This document shows, piece after piece, positions 23,764 to 29,187 of a DNA stretch of 64,000 nucleotides. The notes under the pieces were generated by a model. That model saw nothing but the letters and a program-made list of their open reading frames with translations. It ran no database searches and was not told the DNA's origin. The DNA comes from an uncultured Flavobacteriaceae bacterium (GTDB lineage: Bacteria; Bacteroidota; Bacteroidia; Flavobacteriales; Flavobacteriaceae). The position numbers and the translations under genes are program-made. Every line of letters begins with the position of its first letter. Position 1 is the stretch's first letter. The stretch lies in the NCBI GenBank assembly GCA_947493535.1, contig CANLRK010000004.1, positions 160,950 through 224,949 of the forward strand, written 5' to 3'.

Positions 23764-24729
23764 TTAACTTAATTTAGATACAAAGTTCTCATCATAAGCC
23801 AACCCACTTTTCACAACAGCAAATGCTTGTTTCAATAGCTTATTACAAACTGCTATTAATGCTAATTTTTTGCTCTTACCTTTGGCAACTATTCTATCGT
23901 AAATCCCTTTACAAGCTTTGTTATGAATACAAGCTGTAAACGAACACATAAACAACAGGTTTCTAAGCTTTTTATTTCCAACTTTGCTTATCCTACTGCG
24001 ACCTCTAACACTACTCCCTGATTTTCGTATTGTAGGAGTTATTCCTACATAGCTACATAACTGACTTGCCGTTTCAAACTTCTTAAAACCGTCCGTTATA
24101 ACAATTAAAAACAATGCCGTTTTATTTCCTAAACCTGGGATAGTTTTTAATAAACTTAATTCTACTTGATGTTCTTGTTTTACCAAAGACATTAAATGGT
24201 CTTCCAATAACTTCATCTCTTTTTTTAAATGCTTTAATTCTCGTTCTAAAGATTTAAATACAATTTTCGAGGGTACTCCTAACACTTTCTCTCCATGCAA
24301 TTTATTCTTAGTAGCAGTTAACTTTTTTTGATAGCTATCTAAAAGTCTAAATATTTGCAAACATTCTGCTTGAATGGCATTTAAACTAGTATACAATGGA
24401 ACATCATTAAATTTAGCATAGTCATAAATCGCTTTTGCATCGCTCTTGTCTGTCTTTATCTTAGCTAATTTCATCTGTAAAAAACGTTTTACTGATAAAG
24501 GATTTACTACCGAAACACAAACCCCTTTACTAACTAAATACTGGGCTAACATATAGTGATAATAACCCGTGGCTTCCATCACTACTAAAGTGTTCTTGTC
24601 TATTTTTTTAAGTAAAGAACTAAAACCCTTAACAGAATTACTAACCTGAAAATGACCCAAATTATCATTGTAAATATCTAAAACAGATTTACTAACATCA
24701 ACACCAAAAATTTCTGTAACTTTATCCAT
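23764..24729 (-). CDS. IS110-family transposase (DEDD type), copy 2
   Basis: The 321-residue protein is identical to copy 1 (15738-16703) in translation, with the same DEDD motifs (GVDVSKS, VVMEATGYY, KTDKSDAKA) and the Transposase_20 region (KTIPGLGNKTALF, YVGITPTIRKSGSS). It is intact, so both copies could be active. It reads against the cassette genes and sits directly behind the HEPN gene. Confidence 0.95.
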   Translation of the reverse strand: MDKVTEIFGVDVSKSVLDIYNDNLGHFQVSNSVKGFSSLLKKIDKNTLVVMEATGYYHYMLAQYLVSKGVCVSVVNPLSVKRFLQMKLAKIKTDKSDAKAIYDYAKFNDVPLYTSLNAIQAECLQIFRLLDSYQKKLTATKNKLHGEKVLGVPSKIVFKSLERELKHLKKEMKLLEDHLMSLVKQEHQVELSLLKTIPGLGNKTALFLIVITDGFKKFETASQLCSYVGITPTIRKSGSSVRGRSRISKVGNKKLRNLLFMCSFTACIHNKACKGIYDRIVAKGKSKKLALIAVCNKLLKQAFAVVKSGLAYDENFVSKLS

Positions 24730-24942
24730 AAGAAATCATTTTAATGAAAGAGTAAATCCACATATTAATCAACATCTTAAAAACGAGATCCAAGGTCTCA
24801 AAGAACTGAACGATTTAACTGTGGAAAAGAGAGGGGATTATCATTGTTGACGAATTTTTATATTCTACGTATATCTTAACCTTAATCCTCTCTTTTTCTC
24901 TTTCTTAATTTATATCTAATTTAGTAAAGTATAAACTTAAGA
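24730..24942 (-). ncRNA. Candidate IS110 bridge RNA, copy 2
   Basis: The leader is the same as in copy 1. It carries the donor-like CAAAGAACTGA (24799-24809) and the target-like CATTGTTG (24842-24849), complementary to the CAACAATG that this insertion split (CAACAA before, TG after the element). Confidence 0.6.
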
Positions 24943-25087
24943 TGTATAACCGCAATTATGGCGGATTCGACTACGTCCGAATCCACTCGGAATTGCGAGC
25001 GTCAGTGATTAATCGAAAAATAGTAACTTAAAACCCGTAACTGACGGTTATACGAGACCGTTGTGCACAAGCTAAAGAAACTTCAGA

Positions 25088-25480
25088 TTGAATATTAAAA
25101 ACTTACATAAAGCATTAACCTTAATAATTTCTGTAGTCTGGCTTGCAAATGGGCTTTTTTGTAAGGTGCTAAATCTTGTACCTCGACACGAACAGATAGT
25201 TGCACGAATATTAGGTGAAGACTATTCAAGACCTTTAACTACTCTTATTGGTTTGTCAGAAGTTGTAATGGCGGTTTGGGTGCTCTCTAAATTTAAATCT
25301 AAGTTCAATGCGATTGCTCAAATACTCGTAGTGGCAGTGATGAATACTTTAGAATTCATTCTTGTTCCAGACCTTCTACTTTGGGGAAGACTTAATTCCT
25401 TGTTTGCGTTGCTTTTTATAGGTCTTGTTTACTACAATGAATTCGTTTTAAATAAAAAATTAATACAACATACTGCGTGA
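25088..25480 (+). CDS. DoxX-like membrane protein, cassette unit 7 gene 1
   Basis: The 130-residue protein has four predicted membrane helices and the DoxX-like motif VWLANGLFCKVLNLVPRHEQ, then LGEDYSRPLTTLIGLSEVVMAVWVL and NTLEFILVPDLLLWGRLNSL. DoxX-like proteins are small inner-membrane proteins linked to quinone or redox functions, with no firm role for this subgroup. The start is TTG at 25088, 28 nt after the GTT of junction F; no ATG fits. Its stop overlaps the GTG start of the next gene (GTGA). Confidence 0.82.
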   Translation: MNIKNLHKALTLIISVVWLANGLFCKVLNLVPRHEQIVARILGEDYSRPLTTLIGLSEVVMAVWVLSKFKSKFNAIAQILVVAVMNTLEFILVPDLLLWGRLNSLFALLFIGLVYYNEFVLNKKLIQHTA

Positions 25481-26214
25481 TAAATTTTCTAAAAAACCAT
25501 CCATTTGCAGTAGAGGCTCACTTTGACAGTTCGCTAGTACTGACATTTGCCGTTCCTAAAGACCAGCTTCAAAACTTAATCCCAGAATGCTTGGAATTGG
25601 ATACTTTTCAAGACAAATGGGCTTTTATTGCTATTGCGATGGTTCAAACAAGCGGACTTAGACCAAAAGGCTTTCCAAAATTTATGGGAAACGATTTCTT
25701 CTTAATAGGTTATCGAATATTCGTCCGATACACAAATAATGCAGGAAAAAGATTAAGGGGATTATATATAATCAAATCACAAACCGATAAAAAGAAAATG
25801 GAATTTTTCGGTAATATTTTCACCCACTACAATTACACTACAACGGATATTGAGCAAACAAAAAGTAACAATTTCAAAATAATCAAATCAGTTCAATCTA
25901 AATTTGAAATTTCTATTGAGCTAACAGACGGTGAAATAAAAATACCTGAAAACTCACCGTTTACTGACTGGAAGGATGCAAGGAAATTTGCAGGTCCTTT
26001 ACCACATACTTTTACTGTAAACACAGAGGATAAAACGATACTAACCATTTTAGGTATTCGACAAAATTGGAAACCTAAGCCTGTAAATGTAAAAAACTAC
26101 CATTTTGATTTTCTAAACAAGTTAAAACTTCAAAACATTGTTTTAGCAAATGCATTCGAGATAAAAGACGTCCCATATTCCTGGGCAAAAGGCAAGATTG
26201 AAAAATGGAAATAA
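25477..26214 (+). CDS. DUF2071-like protein, cassette unit 7 gene 2
   Basis: The 245-residue protein starts at GTG 25477, overlapping the DoxX stop by 4 nt. It has the acetoacetate decarboxylase-like layout of DUF2071: SSLVLTFAVPKDQLQNLIPE near the N-terminus, AIAMVQTSGLRPKGFPKFMG near 50-69, RIFVRYTNNAGKRLRGLYII near 79-98. The LRPKGxP motif is shared with the unit 2 protein (IRPKGLP), but overall similarity is low, so these are separate acquisitions. Gene order DoxX, DUF2071, methyltransferase suggests a joint small-molecule or lipid modification, which is inference. Confidence 0.78.
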   Translation: MINFLKNHPFAVEAHFDSSLVLTFAVPKDQLQNLIPECLELDTFQDKWAFIAIAMVQTSGLRPKGFPKFMGNDFFLIGYRIFVRYTNNAGKRLRGLYIIKSQTDKKKMEFFGNIFTHYNYTTTDIEQTKSNNFKIIKSVQSKFEISIELTDGEIKIPENSPFTDWKDARKFAGPLPHTFTVNTEDKTILTILGIRQNWKPKPVNVKNYHFDFLNKLKLQNIVLANAFEIKDVPYSWAKGKIEKWK

Positions 26215-26954
26215 AAAGACGAAAATTTCAAGGAGTACTAAATATCCTCAGTTTCAACAGACACTTTTATGTTTTTGGACTTATTGTCATGGCGATGATT
26301 ATAGGAAGTCAATATATGCTGAACTGGAATAAGGATTTGTTTTGGCTTGTGATTTGTGGATTTACATATGGACTTATTATGCCATTAATCGTATCTGCAT
26401 ATGTTTACGATTTCTCTGGCTTTTACAATTTCGACTGGTTGAAAAAAATGAATCTTGAAGATACCGCACAAAATTTTAATCTGAATATCAATGCAGGCTT
26501 TGACGAAACGAGTTATATCATCAAGGATATTTTACCTCATTCAAAACTTCAGGTTTATGATTTTTATAATGCTAAACAACATACCGAACCTGCAATAATA
26601 AGAGCAAGAAAAGTGAGTTTAGTTTATCCAAATACGCAACAAATAGATTCAAACACCATCCCATTAGAGGATAATTCCATTGACAATATATTTTTAGTAT
26701 CTGCAATTCATGAAATCCGAAAGCAAGAAGAGAAAATAAAGTTTTTAAAAGAGTGTAGAAGAGTATGTAAGCCGAGTGGCAATGTAATCATGGTGGAACA
26801 TTTAAGAGATTTTCCCAACTTTTTTGCGTTTACCATTGGATTTACACATTTCTTTTCGAAAACAACTTGGGAAATGGCGTTTAAAGAAGCTGGATTTGTA
26901 TCAATTGATGAATCTAAATTCACACCATTTATGTCAATATTCAATTGCAGCTAA
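26205..26954 (+). CDS. SAM-dependent methyltransferase, membrane-anchored, unit 7 gene 3
   Basis: The 249-residue protein overlaps the previous gene by 10 nt. Two membrane helices (about 20-70) precede a class I methyltransferase fold: the region around SKLQVYDFYNAKQ (motif I is atypical, lacking a clear GxGxG), IPLEDNSIDNIFLVSAIHEI (motif IV-like, about 146-165) and RRVCKPSGNVIMVEHLRD (motif post-IV). It resembles the UbiE/COQ5-like Methyltransf_11 group. Substrate unknown; the membrane anchor and the DoxX neighbour suggest a lipid or quinone. Confidence 0.8.
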   Translation: MEIKRRKFQGVLNILSFNRHFYVFGLIVMAMIIGSQYMLNWNKDLFWLVICGFTYGLIMPLIVSAYVYDFSGFYNFDWLKKMNLEDTAQNFNLNINAGFDETSYIIKDILPHSKLQVYDFYNAKQHTEPAIIRARKVSLVYPNTQQIDSNTIPLEDNSIDNIFLVSAIHEIRKQEEKIKFLKECRRVCKPSGNVIMVEHLRDFPNFFAFTIGFTHFFSKTTWEMAFKEAGFVSIDESKFTPFMSIFNCS

Positions 26955-26956
26955 GA

Positions 26957-27352
26957 ATGATATTAAACTTCAAAATAATCGGATTTCTATTAATGGGCTT
27001 AGCATTGGTTCACATAATTTTTCCAAAGTATTTCAACTGGAAGGAGGAACTGAAATCATTAAGTTTAATAAATAAACAAATGATGACAATTCATACTTTT
27101 TTTATTGCTTTAGTTGTCTTTCTAATGGGTTTACTTTGTCTAACTTCAGCAACAGAACTTATAGAAACGAGACTCGGTAAAACAATTTCTCTAGGACTTG
27201 CGATATTTTGGTCGCTTAGACTGATAATTCAATTTTTGGGGTATTCTCCTAAACTATGGAAAGGAAAACGATTCGAGACAATCATTCATATTTTGTTTAG
27301 TGGATTATGGATATATTTAAGTATTATATTTTGGATGAATTACATAAACTAA
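26957..27352 (+). CDS. Four-helix membrane protein, cassette unit 7 gene 4
   Basis: The 131-residue protein has four hydrophobic helices with RLGKTISLGLAIFWSLRLIIQF between helices two and three. I use ATG at 26957, 2 nt after the methyltransferase stop, in preference to an in-frame TTG at 26945. No family assigned. The stop is 6 nt before the left arm of junction G, so the four genes travel together as a single 2.3-kb unit. Confidence 0.78.
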   Translation: MILNFKIIGFLLMGLALVHIIFPKYFNWKEELKSLSLINKQMMTIHTFFIALVVFLMGLLCLTSATELIETRLGKTISLGLAIFWSLRLIIQFLGYSPKLWKGKRFETIIHILFSGLWIYLSIIFWMNYIN

Positions 27353-27358
27353 AAGCCA

Positions 27359-27423
27359 GTGCACAACAAAGTGTATAGTGCATCCCCTTTGGGATACGCA
27401 CCATACACAGAACGTTGTGCATA
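27359..27423 (+). repeat. Cassette junction site G (attC-like, 65 nt)
   Basis: This is the shortest and clearest site. Left arm GTGCACAAC (27359-27367); right arm GTTGTGCATA (27414-27423). GTGTATaGTGC pairs with GCACcATACAC, TCCC with GGGA, loop CTTT. The size and layout of two outer arms, spacer, and inner arms resemble a 60-bp attC. Confidence 0.82.
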
Positions 27424-27439
27424 AGTTGAAAAAACAAAA

Positions 27440-27859
27440 ATGGAATTAGAAATCGACATTAAAATTTATCTAAAATCTGCTTTTGAAAACGGATTTAAAA
27501 TTGCGGAATCTAAAGATTACGGAATGGCTAAATTTTGTCGACTTGAATACCCAATATTGAATTTGTTAGTTTATTACGACCGATTCGAATATTTTGCGGA
27601 GATAGAATATAATGACGAAAAATATAATGTTGTCCATCTTGCAAACTTTTTGAACGACAGAAAACTTAAATACAAATTTTTCGATTTCGGATTTGAAACA
27701 AGAAATATAGATGCGGAAAGGTTTATGACCCAATTGGACGAAATAATTAAATCGGATTTTGACAATATTCTGTATTTCTTCTTTAACCTAACGAATGAAC
27801 AACAAACTGAATTTGATAAATATTGCGAAAAAACAAATCTTGATTTAACTGGATTTTGA
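27440..27859 (+). CDS. Hypothetical protein, cassette unit 8
   Basis: The 139-residue acidic, soluble protein is rich in aromatic residues (YPILNLLVYYDRFEYFAEIE; FDFGFETRNIDAERF). Its size and acidity resemble the immunity or SMI1/KNR4-like proteins often found in cassettes, but no family motif is secure. It starts 26 nt after the GTT of junction G, and its stop is 10 nt before junction H, the classical single-gene cassette format. Confidence 0.75.
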   Translation: MELEIDIKIYLKSAFENGFKIAESKDYGMAKFCRLEYPILNLLVYYDRFEYFAEIEYNDEKYNVVHLANFLNDRKLKYKFFDFGFETRNIDAERFMTQLDEIIKSDFDNILYFFFNLTNEQQTEFDKYCEKTNLDLTGF

Positions 27860-27868
27860 ATAAAAACC

Positions 27869-28007
27869 TATGCACAACACCGTGTATAATTCATTGCTTC
27901 TGACTTTCCTTTCGGAAAGTCCTCGCTAATTTACTATCTTCGGTTTACGGCAGAAAATCCTTGCGAATTTTAACGCAACGAAACCATAGCCCAAACCGTT
28001 GCCCACA
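27869..28007 (+). repeat. Cassette junction site H (last site)
   Basis: Left arm TATGCACAAC (27869-27878); right arm GTTGCCCACA (27998-28007). The left inner arm (GTGTATAATTC) resembles site G, while the right inner arm (AACGAAACCATAGCCC) resembles site E, so this site may be a hybrid made by recombination. No later TGTGGGCAAC is found to close the ninth unit. Confidence 0.72.
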
Positions 28008-28009
28008 AT

Positions 28010-28151
28010 ATGAAAAAAACTTTGAGAACTACATTTACACTTGGATTTTATTGCATGGTGGGATTACATGACTTATGAGACTCATGTTAATGATTGTTCA
28101 CATTGTCAAATTAGAGGACAAGAAATTCAATTAAACTGTACAACGAAATAA
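28010..28151 (+). pseudogene. Decayed ninth cassette gene
   Basis: An ATG 12 nt after the GTT of junction H starts MKKTLRTTFTLGFYC, which looks like a signal peptide, but the frame stops after 22 residues (28078). The +1 frame continues MTYETHVNDCSHCQIRGQEI and ends at 28151. One frameshift near 28055-28078 would join them into a small secreted Cys-containing protein. It may also be two unrelated short frames. Confidence 0.35.
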
Positions 28152-28663
28152 GATTACATGTATCTTTAGACTATAAAACACCGAATATGGTATATTTAAA
28201 AACAGTGTAAATCAATTTTTAACCTGTAACCATATTTTTCAGGACTAGACAATCATTAATAATTATGGTAAAGCAACAAGAGTTATTCCTACGAAATGGG
28301 TAAAATAAAAAAAGTACTTTAAATGGTACACGTCCGGCTCCAATTGCCATAGCTCCAAATAAAGTACAAAACAAAAATACAAAAAAATAAAACAAGAAAA
28401 GATTTATAACACAAAAAGCCTTTCCTACGTCAGAAGTCACTCGTAAATCTGATGTTGTAGCGAAAGGCTTTATTTTTTACAGGAACGGTCGTAGCTCCAA
28501 TTGCTACGGGTCCAGTAAAAGAGAAACTTCATTACCAAAAGACTACAATTGTCAAAGGTTGAAGCAACCTATGTTTTTCACCTAATTTGCTAAGTAAGTA
28601 TACATTTAAAGATACTTACACAGGGAAAACGTATGTAAAACACTGTTGCAAATGTACAAAAAA
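28152..28663. other. Gene-poor tail of the array
   Basis: There is no convincing gene in these 512 nt. An inverted repeat AAAGCCTTTC/GAAAGGCTTT (about 28417-28470) and two copies of GCTCCAATTGC (about 28337-28347 and 28493-28503) are present. Short + strand frames around the latter read GTRPAPIAIAP and GTVVAPIATGP, perhaps remnants of a duplicated coding segment. A minus-strand frame (28219-28440) is hydrophobic but has an unlikely composition. Confidence 0.4.
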
Positions 28664-28825
28664 TTAAAGCTTATATTGCTTTAATTTCGCTGCCGATATT
28701 TCATCTTTAAAACTTTCGTAAATTATTTTTCTTTCCTCTGAAGTATACCTTACTCGATTCTCTTTAAATATTAAAAATTTCATAAGAATAGATGTTGGGT
28801 TTAATAACTCTGATAAATTGTCCAT
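28664..28825 (-). CDS. Small island-end protein, 53 residues
   Basis: Read on the minus strand, ATG at 28825 gives MDNLSELLNPTSILMKFLIF, then a charged helical tail (RYTSEERKIIYESFKDEISA) ending QYKL. It lies just inside the right arm-type repeat and points inward. Size and composition fit a small regulatory or excision-accessory protein, but no family is recognised. It is separate from the cassette array and therefore belongs to the island backbone. Confidence 0.5.
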   Translation of the reverse strand: MDNLSELLNPTSILMKFLIFKENRVRYTSEERKIIYESFKDEISAAKLKQYKL

Positions 28826-28846
28826 AATGTGTTTTTATTAAATTAT

Positions 28847-28865
28847 TTGACTAAATGTTGACTAA
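28847..28865. repeat. Right arm-type repeat of the island
   Basis: TTGACTAAATGTTGACTAA matches 6922-6940 in 18 of 19 positions and lies in the same orientation. Each copy contains TTGACTA twice at an 11-bp step. These are probable integrase arm-binding sites near attR. Confidence 0.72.
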
Positions 28866-28874
28866 AAACACAAT

Positions 28875-28917
28875 AAAAAAATCGCAATCTTCTGTTATTC
28901 AGATGATTGCGATTTTT
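28875..28917. terminator. Strong hairpin between arm repeat and attR
   Basis: AAAAATCGCAATC-T-TCTG pairs with CAGA-T-GATTGCGATTTTT. A T-run follows on the + strand and an A-run precedes it, so it can work both ways. It shields the tRNA-Gln region from island transcription. The 362-nt gap 28826-29187 holds this hairpin, the arm repeat, attR and the tRNA. Confidence 0.75.
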
Positions 28918-28918
28918 A

Positions 28919-28938
28919 TTTGTTATCCCACAAGGATT
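28919..28938. repeat. attR: right attachment-site repeat
   Basis: The 20-bp repeat identical to 6789-6808. It forms the 3' part of the functional tRNA-Gln gene, so the tRNA is kept intact after integration. Confidence 0.88.
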
Positions 28939-28993
28939 CGAACCTTGACTGACGGTACCAAAAACCGGAGTGCTACCATTACACCATGGGACA
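28923..28993 (-). tRNA. tRNA-Gln (anticodon TTG)
   Basis: Read on the minus strand: TGTCCCATGGTGTAATGGTAG, anticodon stem CTCCGG... with loop TTTTGGT giving anticodon TTG, T-arm CAAGGTTCGAATCCTTG, acceptor TGGGATA and discriminator A. The U1-A72 pair is typical of glutamine tRNAs. Length 71 nt, CCA start not encoded in full. It is the integration target of the island. Confidence 0.93.
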
Positions 28994-29187
28994 ATGCGTG
29001 ATTGCGGGTGCAAATTTACAAGAAAATATCATTCGCGCAAATCTTTTTTATAAAAATATTACTGTTTTTTTATCTCAAATTCTAATTTACTCATATAAAG
29101 TTACATACAATCTTGTTATTTGGCAATTTTTTAAGACTTATAAAGGAGTTTTTTTTAGTATTTTAGCCACTTTGAAAACAAAAACTC

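Larger units (their letters stand above)
23738..24942 (-). mobile_element. IS110-family insertion sequence, copy 2 (1205 bp)
   Basis: Same length, orientation and flanking junctions (AACAA before, TGTATA after) as copy 1, 8026 bp away. The two copies appear identical throughout by eye. Recombination between them would remove the fur, TonB, transporter, TPM and HEPN genes. Confidence 0.87.
23726..25069 (+). repeat. Cassette junction site F, split by IS110 copy 2
   Basis: Left arm TGGTGCCAAC (23726-23735) plus AA, IS 23738-24942, then TGTATAACCG from 24943 to the right arm GTTGTGCACA (25060-25069). Inner pairing TATAACCG with CGGTTATA, and GTCAGT with ACTGAC. Removing the element restores AACAATGTATA. 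The 358-nt gap after the transposase holds the IS leader and this half-site. Confidence 0.75.
12404..28007 (+). mobile_element. Integron-like cassette array lacking a visible integrase
   Basis: Eight units (12404-13755, 13809-14550, 14732-15709, 17100-20877, 21061-21638, 21758-23735, 25060-27367, 27414-27878) are each bounded by GTT plus about 7 unit-specific bases at the left and the reverse complement at the right. The matches are 9 or 10 bp followed by a mismatch and three or more further pairs. The complementarity is between the two ends of one unit, not between the two arms of one junction, which share only GTTA/GTTG. In integrons this follows from each circular cassette carrying its own attC. 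Cargo genes all read in the + direction. The junctions are 65-200 nt and fold as imperfect hairpins. Confidence 0.8.
6789..28938. mobile_element. Integrated genomic island in tRNA-Gln (about 22.1 kb)
   Basis: The island is bounded by a 20-bp direct repeat that re-creates the 3' end of tRNA-Gln. It carries a tyrosine integrase 150 nt inside the left end, an excisionase-like HTH protein, a DUF3987/primase-like replication pair and an array of cargo genes. Just inside each end is a 19-bp repeat in the same orientation, TTGACTAGATGTTGACTAA (left, 6922-6940) and the same with one change (right, 28847-28865), likely integrase arm sites. I see no relaxase, coupling protein or type IV secretion gene, so it is an integrative or satellite-like element that would need help to move between cells. 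Confidence 0.87.

Noticed and set aside
13747-28007. Junction sites as ordinary terminators
   Set aside because: They have conserved outer arms tied to unit identity, lack consistent T-runs and carry patterned A/C mismatches, so termination is not their main explanation.
28219-28440. 73-residue hydrophobic frame on the minus strand
   Set aside because: It starts within an inverted repeat and its opposite strand carries repeated decayed coding-like segments; nothing supports translation.
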